Assembly (NCBI GenBank): GCA_001797035.1
Contig: MGOE01000021.1
Coordinates: forward strand, 5,619-28,512
From: Chloroflexi bacterium RBG_16_72_14
Lineage (GTDB): Bacteria; Chloroflexota; Limnocylindria; Limnocylindrales; CSP1-4
Reading direction: 5' to 3'
DNA length: 22,894 bases
In this document: positions 8,124-14,892 of the stretch, in pieces
Layout: the number at the start of each line of letters is the position of its first letter
How positions within the stretch are numbered: position 1 is the first letter of the stretch
Made by a program: the position numbers and the translations under genes
The notes under the pieces: generated by a model
Databases searched by the model: none
Told to the model about the DNA's origin: nothing
The model's input: the letters and a program-made list of their open reading frames with translations, nothing else

Positions 8124-8725
8124 TGTCCCGCAAGCGTCTCGCGTGCCTCGCAGTTACCCTGATCGTCGCCGGCTGTGGCGGCGCCTCGCCATCGGCATTG
8201 CCGACGGGCACGACCACCGCGCCGGCGAGCGGCACAGCCTCGGAACCGCCCGGCGATCTCCCTGCCGCGTCCGCCGACCCCGAGCCGGGATCGACGGCCG
8301 GTGGCGAGGTTGCAGCTGCCTGTGAGCTCCTGACCACGGAGGACATCGTCGAGGTCACGGGCTGGAAGGTGGCCGAGGTCCGGGCTGAGATGACCCACGG
8401 CCTGTTCGAGAATGGCTGCCGCTGGACGCTCGACGGCGGCCCGGCCATGGCGATGGGGGTGCCCGCCAGGATCGTTCTCGGCGTCCTGTCCCCTGGCGGC
8501 CGCGACTACTTCGACCGATACTTCGCGCCGTTCGCGGCAGAGAACGGCGACGAGCCGCTGGAGGGGCTCGCCGACGTCGGGCTACGCCAGTCGACCGGCT
8601 CGGTGATGGCCGTCCTGGGTGACGTCCTCGTCGCCGTCCAGTGGCTGGACGGCACGGCCAGCCAGTCCGACAAGCCAGTCGACATCGTGAGGCGGGTGCT
8701 GGAGAACGTCGCGGGCGAGGGCTGA
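8123..8725 (+). CDS. Small lipoprotein, DUF3558-like
   Basis: The 200-residue lipoprotein has signal SRKRLACLAVTLIVAGC with the lipidated Cys at 18, then a Ser/Thr/Pro/Ala-rich linker to about residue 64. The folded domain has AACELLTTEDIVEVTG, a second Cys in ENGCRW, and a C-terminal VDIVRRVLENV helix. The Cys-x-Leu-x6-Val ... Cys-x-Trp pattern resembles actinobacterial DUF3558 lipoproteins, whose function is unknown; I could not verify family membership. The start ATG overlaps the previous stop by one base (TGATG), the same junction as the gene before. It is the last gene of the operon and a strong hairpin follows 12 nt after its stop. Confidence 0.75.
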   Translation: MSRKRLACLAVTLIVAGCGGASPSALPTGTTTAPASGTASEPPGDLPAASADPEPGSTAGGEVAAACELLTTEDIVEVTGWKVAEVRAEMTHGLFENGCRWTLDGGPAMAMGVPARIVLGVLSPGGRDYFDRYFAPFAAENGDEPLEGLADVGLRQSTGSVMAVLGDVLVAVQWLDGTASQSDKPVDIVRRVLENVAGEG

Positions 8726-8737
8726 GGAAGGGCTGTC

Positions 8738-8759
8738 GGCCTCGCGCCCATCCGAGGCC
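8738..8759 (+). terminator. Hairpin terminator candidate after the exported-protein operon
   Basis: GGCCTCG (8738-8744) pairs perfectly with CGAGGCC (8753-8759) across an 8-nt loop, 12 nt after the last stop of the operon. The flanking GTC and GAC could lengthen the stem with a bulge. There is no T-tract, as is common in very GC-rich genomes. Confidence 0.5.
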
Positions 8760-9184
8760 TGACGGACGCGCGAGCGGGATCACCCGGAATCCGTCGTGGG
8801 TGCGGGCATGTCTGCCTCCGTCGCGCGCTCTACTCCCTGGTCAAGCGTGCGACCTTGTCTCCACGAGCTTTCCTGGTCCGCGCTCGGCGGCACCTCTCGC
8901 CGCGATACGGCGCGACCCGCTGAACCGAACGCTTGGTCCTCGACGGGGTAGCCGTCCAACCGGGGATTCACCCGGGTGAGCACAAGCTTCGTCACAAGTT
9001 TCGAGGTCGATCGAGTCGTCGTAGCCGATGAGGCCCATTCGAGCGCCGCCGATCATCCGGCGGCTCCACCTCGACCTCATCCGAGGCGGTGGCAGCCCGC
9101 GCCGGCCGGATCTCGTCCAGGAGGCCGATGGACTGCGACCCAGGTCCCCCAATCGACGTCGCAGGCAGCGGACCCGATACGTCT
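8760..9184. other. Gene-poor gap between convergent operons
   Basis: I find no convincing gene here. Short open frames exist on both strands, for example a minus-strand one near 8780-8995, but none shows a recognisable motif, a ribosome site or consistent protein-like composition. Some minus-strand stretches around 8980-9060 look weakly protein-like and may be remnants of a decayed gene. No tRNA-like T-loop sequence was seen. Confidence 0.4.
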
Positions 9185-9227
9185 GCGCGGCTCGAGCCGC
9201 CTCGAGAGCCGCGCGCGTGCGCGCGGC
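9185..9227 (-). terminator. Overlapping GC-rich hairpins, probable terminator of the sigma/anti-sigma operon
   Basis: GCCGCGCGC (9208-9216) and GCGCGCGGC (9219-9227) form a perfect 9-bp inverted repeat around GT. An overlapping inverted repeat, GCGCGGCTCGAG (from 9185) with CTCGAG-AG-CCGCGC, competes for the same bases. They lie about 50 nt past the anti-sigma stop. Confidence 0.45.
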
Positions 9228-9278
9228 CCGCTGCGTCGGAGGCGCCTCACGCGTCAGAAGCGCTCACCGCCAAGGACG

Positions 9279-9515
9279 TCAGCTCTGCTCTCCCTGACCT
9301 CCCGATGCCACGAGCGCAAGCATCCCCTCGTAGTCCTCGCGGCAATCCGGGCACGCGAGGATGTGGACGGCGACGTCCGGGAACAACGCGGCCGCCGGGC
9401 GACCGGCCAGCTCCGCCTCGACGTAGAGATCGAGGACCTCGAGTCCGTCGCTGCAACCGGAATCCGGTCCGCCCGGACCGAGGATCGTTTCCAGGAGCTT
9501 GCGACGTTCGGTCAT
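9279..9515 (-). CDS. Small zinc-finger anti-sigma factor (ZAS-like)
   Basis: The 78-residue protein carries the anti-sigma zinc motif His-x3-Cys-x2-Cys in AVHILACPDCREDYEGM (about residues 50-66), preceded by a helix LEVLDLYVEAELAG. In this family the helices wrap the cognate sigma factor and the zinc site often responds to redox or metal stress. Unlike many relatives it has no transmembrane segment or sensor domain, so it should be cytoplasmic. Its ATG overlaps the stop of the sigma factor gene by 4 nt (ATGA, 9512-9515), the classic coupled sigma/anti-sigma layout. Alternatively it is only a zf-HC2-like protein of other function, but the genetic linkage argues for anti-sigma. Confidence 0.78.
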   Translation of the reverse strand: MTERRKLLETILGPGGPDSGCSDGLEVLDLYVEAELAGRPAAALFPDVAVHILACPDCREDYEGMLALVASGGQGEQS

Positions 9516-10243
9516 GACGTGGCCCTCGGTCCTTCTGCCCGCCAGCCGGCCGCGTCGAGCGAGGCACGAAGCTTCCGGCGCGAATCATGGAGCACCTTGT
9601 AGATCGCACCACGGTTGCTGCCGTGCCGCTCGGCCACGACATCGACCGGAACCCCGAGGATCGCAATCGACACGAAGACCTCTCGCTGAAGCGCGGTCAG
9701 GTCAGTGCCGACGGAGCGCTCGATCGCGTCCCGCAGCTCTCGGATCTCCGTTTGGGCATGCGGATCGACTGGGACCGGGTCCGCGAGCCGGTCCCAGGCA
9801 CCATCATCGATCGTGATCGCCCTCCCGCGCCATGCTTCACGGCGGAGGGCGCTCGAAATCTCGAAGATGACGAACTTGTAGGCCCAGGTCGTGAAGCGGC
9901 TCGCGCCACGATACGCGCCGAGCTTCCGCAGGACCGCGGTGAGCGCGTCACCGGCCGCCTGGCGAGCCAGGTCGTCAATCTCCGCGACGACGGTAGCCGG
10001 CAGCGATCCACGTCGGCGGTTCGCTTCCCGGAGGGCGCCGCGATGGAGCAGCTCGAAGAGCGCCCGGTGGGCCTCCGCCCGGTCGGGGTTGTCGGACCGG
10101 AGCCGCTCGAGCCAGAGACGTGACTCATCGTCGAGCGCTCCGGGGCGAACCGCGTCGGGAACCGGTGAAACCGCGTCCGGGGCCATCAGCACAGCATCCC
10201 AGACGAACGCAAGGCCGGTCGGGACAGGCGTTCGCGGGATCAC
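9512..10243 (-). CDS. ECF-type RNA polymerase sigma factor
   Basis: The protein is 243 residues from a GTG at 10243, or 224 from an ATG at 10186; neither start has a good ribosome site. Region 2 is visible in YRGASRFTTWAYKFVIFEIS (-10 recognition and melting), preceded by a helix with DDLARQAAGDALTAVLRKL. Region 4, LTALQREVFVSIAILGVPVD followed by VVAERHGSNRGAIYKVLHDS, is a helix-turn-helix for the -35 element, ending in RRKLRASL. There is no region 1.1 or 3, as expected for group 4 sigma factors. It directs polymerase to a stress or envelope regulon. The overlapping anti-sigma gene downstream controls it, and hydrolase and MOSC genes lie upstream on the same strand, 34 nt away, perhaps in one operon. 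Confidence 0.88.
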   Translation of the reverse strand: MIPRTPVPTGLAFVWDAVLMAPDAVSPVPDAVRPGALDDESRLWLERLRSDNPDRAEAHRALFELLHRGALREANRRRGSLPATVVAEIDDLARQAAGDALTAVLRKLGAYRGASRFTTWAYKFVIFEISSALRREAWRGRAITIDDGAWDRLADPVPVDPHAQTEIRELRDAIERSVGTDLTALQREVFVSIAILGVPVDVVAERHGSNRGAIYKVLHDSRRKLRASLDAAGWRAEGPRATS

Positions 10244-10277
10244 GGCGATGCCGCCGAGCGGCGGCGTCCCGCAACGC

Positions 10278-10919
10278 TCACGCCGTTCGCGCCTCCAGCA
10301 TGTGGACCGCCCAACCGACCCATGACTCCGGCAGCTGCGGCGCCTCGAGCATGCGCGGGATGAGCGTCCGGTCGGAGTGGTACGCCCGTTCGACGAGACC
10401 GACGGTCACGCCATGCTCGGGTCTCGCCACGAGACGGATGGCGTCGCCTGCGCCGATATCGCCGGGCGTGACAATCCGGAGGTACGCTCCTGGTCGTGCC
10501 GCATGGGCGAATCGGACCGGGAACCGTGGGTCGTCCATCCGGATTCCCAGCTTGTAGCACGGAATCCGCGGCTGGCTGACCTCGAGGACCGCCGACCCGA
10601 CCGCCCAGCGCTCGCCGATGACGGCCGCAGCCAGGTCAATCCCGGCCGTGGTCAGATTCTCGCCGAACGCCCCGGCCCCGACCGACGTGCGGAGCTCGTT
10701 CGTCCACCAGTCCAGATCCTCGGATGCGTACGCGTAGACCGCCTTCTCCGGACCGCCGTGGACCGATCGGTCGCCCTGGTCGTCGCCGTCGAGATTCACG
10801 CCCGCGACACGGACGCGTCCCTCGACCGGCGACTTCCAGATGGCGGTGCGGATGGCGCGACTCCCGAATGCCACCGTGCGCACCATCCCCACGTTCACCG
10901 AGTCGATTCGGGCCTTCAT
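10278..10919 (-). CDS. MOSC domain protein (YiiM-like)
   Basis: The 213-residue protein has the MOSC core: GDDQGDRSVHGGPEKAVYAY (about 45-64), GAFGENLTT (83-91), VGSAVLEVSQPRIPCYKLGI with the conserved Cys at 121, and GDIGAGDAIRL. MOSC domains bind sulfur carried on Cys and a molybdopterin-type cofactor; YiiM-like members reduce N-hydroxylated compounds or take part in sulfur transfer. The specific substrate cannot be read from sequence. The ATG overlaps the hydrolase stop by 4 nt (10916-10919), so the two are translationally coupled and may act on related compounds. The stop lies 34 nt before the sigma factor start. Confidence 0.9.
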   Translation of the reverse strand: MKARIDSVNVGMVRTVAFGSRAIRTAIWKSPVEGRVRVAGVNLDGDDQGDRSVHGGPEKAVYAYASEDLDWWTNELRTSVGAGAFGENLTTAGIDLAAAVIGERWAVGSAVLEVSQPRIPCYKLGIRMDDPRFPVRFAHAARPGAYLRIVTPGDIGAGDAIRLVARPEHGVTVGLVERAYHSDRTLIPRMLEAPQLPESWVGWAVHMLEARTA

Positions 10920-11815
10920 CGCTGGCCCATGGCCGAGCCGGTCACTCCCGACGGCGCGACCCGCTGGGCGTGGAATCGGGCGATCGCCTCGACGATCTCG
11001 CCGAGACTGTCCTCGACCGCGAAGTGTCCGCTGTCGAGCCGGATCAGCTCGGCGTTCGGAAGGTCACGCAGGTAGGCCTCGCCACCCTCGGGGGTGAAGA
11101 AGATGTCGTGCTGGCCCCAGAGGATCAGCGTCTCGGGCTGGAGCTCGCGCAGGAGCGCCTGCCAGCGCGGATACAGCGCCACGTTCGTCCGGTAGTCGTA
11201 GAACAGGTCGAGCTGGACCCGCTTCGCGTTCGGGCGCTCGAGGAAATGGACGTCCACCGTCCAGTTGTCCGGGCTGATCCGGCTTGGGTCGCGATGGCCG
11301 TGGGTATAGACGAGCCTCACGCCGTCGAGCTCGAGGAACGGCAGAAGGGCCGCCTCCGTCTCGCTCGAGCGGTTCACCCAGAGCGCATGGCGGATCGCGT
11401 CCCAGGCACCCGTGAAGCCTTCCTCGTAGGCGTTCGAGTTCTGGATGACCTGCCAGTCGAGCCAGTCGGGGTGGCGGGCGATGATCCGGTTGCCGACCGG
11501 GCCGCCGTAGTCCTGCATGAAGATGCCCATCGGACCGGTGAAGCCGATCGCGACGAGCAGGCCCTCGACGACCTCCGAGAGGTGGTCGAACGTGTAGGCC
11601 CACTCCAACGGGTCGGGCATCTCGGTGTTGCCGAAGCCAGGGTAATCCGGGCTGATGATGTGGAAGCGGTCGGCCAGGGCCGGGATCAGGTTCCGGAACT
11701 GGTGCGAGGAGGCGGGGAAGCCGCCGAGGAGCAACAGCTTTGGTGAGGCCGGGTCGCCGGCCTCTCGGTAGAAGACCGAGAGGCCGTCCACGAGCGCGGT
11801 TCGGTGCTGGACCAT
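10916..11815 (-). CDS. Alpha/beta hydrolase with Asp nucleophile (epoxide hydrolase / dehalogenase-like)
   Basis: The 299-residue protein has the full alpha/beta hydrolase core. The oxyanion turn is GGFPASSHQFRNL (31-43, Gly-Gly where His-Gly is common). The nucleophile elbow MQDYGGPVG puts Asp at 102, the acid is Asp 237 in ILWGQHDIFF, and the base is His 264 in DSGHFAVED. An Asp nucleophile is typical of haloalkane dehalogenases, fluoroacetate dehalogenases and epoxide hydrolases, which work through an ester intermediate; esterases use Ser. The start at 11815 has GAGG nine bases upstream. Longer frames to 11830 or 11947 lack this support and family similarity. It begins a minus-strand run with MOSC and the sigma pair. 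Substrate unknown. Confidence 0.88.
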   Translation of the reverse strand: MVQHRTALVDGLSVFYREAGDPASPKLLLLGGFPASSHQFRNLIPALADRFHIISPDYPGFGNTEMPDPLEWAYTFDHLSEVVEGLLVAIGFTGPMGIFMQDYGGPVGNRIIARHPDWLDWQVIQNSNAYEEGFTGAWDAIRHALWVNRSSETEAALLPFLELDGVRLVYTHGHRDPSRISPDNWTVDVHFLERPNAKRVQLDLFYDYRTNVALYPRWQALLRELQPETLILWGQHDIFFTPEGGEAYLRDLPNAELIRLDSGHFAVEDSLGEIVEAIARFHAQRVAPSGVTGSAMGQR

Positions 11816-12036
11816 GGATGGGTACCTCATTCGACGGGCGGGTGGCGGGATCGGCTCCCGGCATCTCGCTACCCCGTTTGCGTGGCGCGGGCCACGAGCC
11901 TTACCTCGCCCGGCGGCCGCCGCGCCAACCACTGGGCACGCCGGCAATCCGTCGAGGCTGCGACCTGCGTACGCGCAGCTGGATGGTTAGCCACATGACG
12001 GCCAACGACGACGACCGCACCCTGCCGTCCGGGACG

Positions 12037-12870
12037 TCAACTCCGGCGCTGCGCGGGGTACGAGCTGCCGTCGAACAGGGGGCGGTCCCCGAGCGGTTCG
12101 GTGAGCTCGACCGTCACCGGTTCGGGGCTGTTCCCCGGGCAGTCCTGGTCGCCCGGTCGCGTGCGCACGACGATGGCGATCGTCACGGCGTCGGGCGCGT
12201 ACAGCACGATCGGGGGCAGGAGCCGACCGTCCATCGGCTTGCCGCTCGCGCACGCAACCTCCCTCGCGAGCACGGTCAGGCTCGTGGCCTCCGGCCGGGG
12301 CGGGCTGGCCGGATCCAGCTGCCAGGTGGCGAAGCCGGTGCCCTGCGGCAGCTGGACCTGAAGGTCGCAGCTCCCATGCTCCCAGGCCTGCCAGCCACCC
12401 AGGTCCGGGATGTCCTCGACCGACACGAAGTACCAGCCGTCGCGTCCCGGTGCGAGGTAGTCGACCCGGGTCGGAGACATCGAGACGACTCGCCAGCCCG
12501 ATCTGGGGTAGCCCACCTCGGCGGCATCCGGCGTCATCACGAACGTGCGCAGCGCCTCGGCCTGCGCGGTGGGGGCAAGCTCACCCTCCGCGGGCTGGTG
12601 CAGGACCTTCGCGGGCACATCGATCTCGGAACCCTGACCACAGCCCAGCCGACCGATGAGGTCGGGCCCCACGGCGGGCGATGTCGGCGACGGCGCGTCG
12701 GTCGCCGGCGAGGAGACGGTCGCCACGGGGGTGGGCGAGCCCGGGGTCGGGCTCACCGCACCCGGCGCCGTGGCCGCCGGCGAGGACGGCGAGGGGCCGG
12801 TCCCGCAGCCGGCCGCAAGCGCCGCGATCACGGCGATCGCGAGCGAGCCGGAGGCGCCTCGGCTCAGCAC
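12037..12870 (-). CDS. Lipoprotein with long Pro/Ser/Thr linker
   Basis: The 277-residue product starts with LSRGASGSLAIAVIAALAAG followed by Cys 22 (lipobox LAAGC), so it is a membrane-anchored exported protein. A disordered Pro/Ser/Thr/Ala linker runs to about residue 66. The folded part contains several Cys (GCGQG, GSCDLQV, VACASG, DQDCPG) that may form disulfides, plus Trp-rich strands such as DGWYFVSVEDIP. The GTG start at 12870 overlaps the Mth938-like stop by 7 nt (GTGCTGA). The frame is open further upstream, but a start there would place the signal peptide in the middle of the protein. I do not recognise a family. Confidence 0.75.
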   Translation of the reverse strand: MLSRGASGSLAIAVIAALAAGCGTGPSPSSPAATAPGAVSPTPGSPTPVATVSSPATDAPSPTSPAVGPDLIGRLGCGQGSEIDVPAKVLHQPAEGELAPTAQAEALRTFVMTPDAAEVGYPRSGWRVVSMSPTRVDYLAPGRDGWYFVSVEDIPDLGGWQAWEHGSCDLQVQLPQGTGFATWQLDPASPPRPEATSLTVLAREVACASGKPMDGRLLPPIVLYAPDAVTIAIVVRTRPGDQDCPGNSPEPVTVELTEPLGDRPLFDGSSYPAQRRS

Positions 12871-13217
12871 GTCACGTGCAGGATCGCGTTGACGTGCTCC
12901 GGCGGCAGGTCGCGGAGCAGGCGGCAGGCCTCCTCGGTCGGGACGGCGATCACCTCGACGCCACGCCGGCGCCCCTCGTCGAGAACCTCGCGCATGACCG
13001 GCAACAGGCCCTCGGCACCCGTCCCCACGACCAGTCCGCGCGCGTGCCACGGGATCGCCTCGTCCGCCGACAGGGGCGTGTGTCCGTACCGGTCGCGGTA
13101 CACCTTGGACGGCCCCTTCCGGCGCTTGCGCACGACGCCCCGATCGATGACCACGTCGTGGGGGTAGCGGCGCCCTTCGACCTCGATGGTGCCGAAGGCA
13201 ACCAGGCGAGCGTCCAT
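12864..13217 (-). CDS. Mth938-like domain protein
   Basis: The 117-residue protein matches the Mth938/DUF498 fold, a small Rossmann-like domain. It has FGTIEVEGRRYPHDVVI then RKRRKGPS at the N terminus, a central HARGLVVGTGAEGLLPV and a C-terminal VIAVPTEEACRLL followed by a short beta/alpha end with AILHVTC. The length is normal for the family. Its biochemical role is not settled; a human relative (NDUFAF3) helps complex I assembly and bacterial ones are uncharacterised. It lies 13 nt after the SRPBCC gene and its end overlaps the lipoprotein start by 7 nt, so the three form one transcription unit. Confidence 0.85.
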   Translation of the reverse strand: MDARLVAFGTIEVEGRRYPHDVVIDRGVVRKRRKGPSKVYRDRYGHTPLSADEAIPWHARGLVVGTGAEGLLPVMREVLDEGRRRGVEVIAVPTEEACRLLRDLPPEHVNAILHVTC

Positions 13218-13230
13218 CGCCGGGGGCGGG

Positions 13231-13701
13231 CTACCGCCGCGGGCGCACGTCGACGCTGGAGTCGAGATGTGCCCTGAGCATCGTCAGTGCCTCGGCCCAG
13301 GCCGCGATCGCGGCCGCCCAGGCGTCCAGGCCGGCGGGCGTGTCGATCGGGAACGGCCCGTCCTCGAGCTCCACCCGGCTGCCGTACCCCACCGGGTGCA
13401 CCGAGACGCGGACCGTGGTCATGATCGACTCGTCCGGTAGCCACGGCCGCCGGAACAGGAACGTGTTGCTGGGATGGACCTCGAGCACGTCCCACCAGAC
13501 CCGGGCCCCGGCCCACACGAGCACGCTCCGCGCGCCGACCGCCAGCCCGCCCTCGATGCGCTCGGGGAGCCATCGGGCCAGCTCTTCGGGGTCCGTCCAG
13601 GCGCGGAAGGCGCGCTCCGCCGAGGCGTCGAGGCGACGCTCCATCCGCACCCAGCGCTGCGTCGCCCCGGGCGGGTCCGTGCTCACGTCGCGTGCATCCA
13701 T
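13231..13701 (-). CDS. SRPBCC (AHSA1/START-like) domain protein
   Basis: The 156-residue protein shows the Aha1/START-like helix-grip pattern: MERRLDASAERAFRAWTDPE, ELARWLP, a central beta region VWWDVLEVHPSNTFLFRRPW, and a C-terminal long helix AWAAAIAAWAEALTMLRAHL. Such proteins hold a hydrophobic ligand in a deep cavity or act as polyketide cyclase-like or co-chaperone domains; the ligand is unknown. The start at 13701 has GGAGG seven bases upstream on the minus strand, a strong site. The longer open frame back to 13986 is rejected because it overlaps the divergent DUF1638 gene. First gene of a three-gene operon. Confidence 0.85.
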   Translation of the reverse strand: MDARDVSTDPPGATQRWVRMERRLDASAERAFRAWTDPEELARWLPERIEGGLAVGARSVLVWAGARVWWDVLEVHPSNTFLFRRPWLPDESIMTTVRVSVHPVGYGSRVELEDGPFPIDTPAGLDAWAAAIAAWAEALTMLRAHLDSSVDVRPRR

Positions 13702-13794
13702 CGACCGACCTCCCCGCCCGACCGCTCCGGGCGTGCGTCCACGGTGCCACATCCGCGGCCCGTGTGGCAGGGGCAAAGCGACCGGATCGGGCGC

Positions 13795-13800
13795 TACGAT
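13795..13800 (+). promoter_or_regulatory. Leaderless -10 element for the DUF1638 gene
   Basis: TACGAT fits the TANNNT consensus and lies 7 nt before ATG 13808, the spacing seen for leaderless transcripts in high-GC bacteria. No Shine-Dalgarno sequence lies upstream of the ATG, which agrees. No clear -35 was found. Confidence 0.45.
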
Positions 13801-13807
13801 CTCGCGC

Positions 13808-14566
13808 ATGCGGCTCCATGCCATCGCCTGCGACGTGCTCGCGCGACCCGTGTACCTGTGCGCGGCGCGGTCGCCCCACGTGGTCGACCTGTCGCTGCTG
13901 CCGCGCGGGCTCCATGAAGATCCGCGCGACCTGCGGACGCGACTGCAGGCCGTGATCGACGGCGTGCCGCCGGGATACGACGCCATCGTGCTGGGTTACG
14001 GGCTGTGCGGCGGCGCGACGGCCGGCATCGAGGCCCGCGACATCCCCGTGGTCCTGCCGCGGGCGCACGACTGCATCACGCTGTTCCTCGGGGCGCGCGA
14101 GCGGTACGACGCGGAGACGGCGGGCCACGGCCCCACCTACTGGTACGTCGCGGACCAGCTAGAGCGCCCGTACAGGGCCCCCGGGGGGCGTCCCGACGGC
14201 GGGCTGGGGGCGGGCGGCGACACCGACGAGGACCTCGAGGCCTTGCGCGCCGCGTACGTTGCCAAGTACGGCGAGGACAACGCGGACTACCTGATGGAGG
14301 TCATGGGCGGCTGGCGCGCGCACTACCGGCGCGGCGCGTTCATCTCGATGGGCGTGGGGCCGGATGCCGAGGCCGGCGCGGAGGCCGCGGCCCGCGAGCA
14401 GGCGGAGCGGCGCGGCTGGGCGTTCGAGCGGGTGGAGGGCAGCCTGGTGCTGCTCCGACGCCTGCTCGACGGGGACTGGGACGACGACACGCTGGTGCTG
14501 CAACCCGGCCAGCGCCTCGCGATGAGCTACGACGACGGCGTCGTGAAGGCCGTCCCCGCGACGTAG
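13808..14566 (+). CDS. DUF1638 protein, corrinoid-cluster associated
   Basis: The 252-residue protein has the DUF1638 hallmarks: an N-terminal IACDVLARPVY with Cys 8, GLHEDPRDLR with His 36, VLGYGLCGGATAGI with Cys 67, and PRAHDCITLFLG with His 87 and Cys 89. The conserved Cys/His set suggests metal or cofactor binding. The function is not established, but the family recurs beside MttB-type methyltransferases and pterin methyltransferases in methyl-amine using organisms (established as an association, not a mechanism). Here it heads the cassette but is convergent with the pterin methyltransferase. Start by leaderless -10 at 13795-13800. I infer a role in handling the corrinoid or methyl group, for example maturation or assembly; this is a guess. 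Confidence 0.85.
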   Translation: MRLHAIACDVLARPVYLCAARSPHVVDLSLLPRGLHEDPRDLRTRLQAVIDGVPPGYDAIVLGYGLCGGATAGIEARDIPVVLPRAHDCITLFLGARERYDAETAGHGPTYWYVADQLERPYRAPGGRPDGGLGAGGDTDEDLEALRAAYVAKYGEDNADYLMEVMGGWRAHYRRGAFISMGVGPDAEAGAEAAAREQAERRGWAFERVEGSLVLLRRLLDGDWDDDTLVLQPGQRLAMSYDDGVVKAVPAT

Positions 14567-14570
14567 GGGT

Positions 14571-14599
14571 GCCCGCGCCGGGGGCGGCGCAGCGCGGGC
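14571..14599 (+). terminator. Hairpin terminator candidate after DUF1638
   Basis: GCCCGCGC (14571-14578) and GCGCGGGC (14592-14599) pair perfectly over a 13-nt GC-rich loop, starting 4 nt after the DUF1638 stop. No T-tract follows. It also lies downstream of the convergent minus-strand operon and may act in both directions. Confidence 0.5.
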
Positions 14600-14624
14600 G
14601 CCAACCCAGGCATCGGGCGCGGGG

Positions 14625-14704
14625 CACGCTCCGGCGCTCCGGCACGCTCCGGCGCTCCGGCACGCTCCGGCGCTCCGGCACGCTCCGGCGCTCCGGCGCT
14701 CCGG
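14625..14704. repeat. 18-bp tandem repeat, four copies plus a partial
   Basis: The unit CACGCTCCGGCGCTCCGG occurs four times without change (14625-14696), followed by one extra CGCTCCGG. Each unit is CA plus two CGCTCCGG octamers, so there are nine octamers in all. Complete identity suggests recent slippage. It lies between convergent genes and is not translated in any recognised gene. Confidence 0.9.
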
Positions 14705-14711
14705 CGCGGCC

Positions 14712-14852
14712 GTTGACTCCCAGTCCATGAGAACCGGCATCGAGGCGCGCCGGGCTGGTGGATCCGCGGTTTCGTGGACCGGGAGGCCACGCTTCCGCGA
14801 GAACAAACCCGTTCGGTGCCCGGAATCGCGGTCTCATGGACTCACAGTCAAC
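14712..14852. repeat. Imperfect inverted-repeat element of about 141 bp
   Basis: The arms are GTTGACTCCCAGTCCATGAGA (14712-14732) and the complement of TCTCATGGACTCACAGTCAAC (14832-14852), matching at 18 of 21 positions. A third related copy, GGTTTCGTGGACCGGGAG (14768-14785), lies in the same orientation as the right arm, so the left arm can pair with either. The three copies suggest a REP/MITE-like intergenic element; I saw no other copy in this window. The span between convergent genes (14567-14892) holds no other recognisable gene. Confidence 0.6.
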
Positions 14853-14892
14853 GCTGCCCCCGCAAGCCACGTCGGCCCGCGAGCGCGGAGCG

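Noticed and set aside
8780..8995. A small minus-strand frame that looks partly protein-like
   Set aside because: No motif, ribosome site or conserved context; at best a remnant, so it is not called as a gene.
14625..14852. Possible CRISPR array in the repeat-rich gap
   Set aside because: The 18-bp units are directly adjacent with no spacers, and the other repeat is a single inverted element; no cas genes are present.
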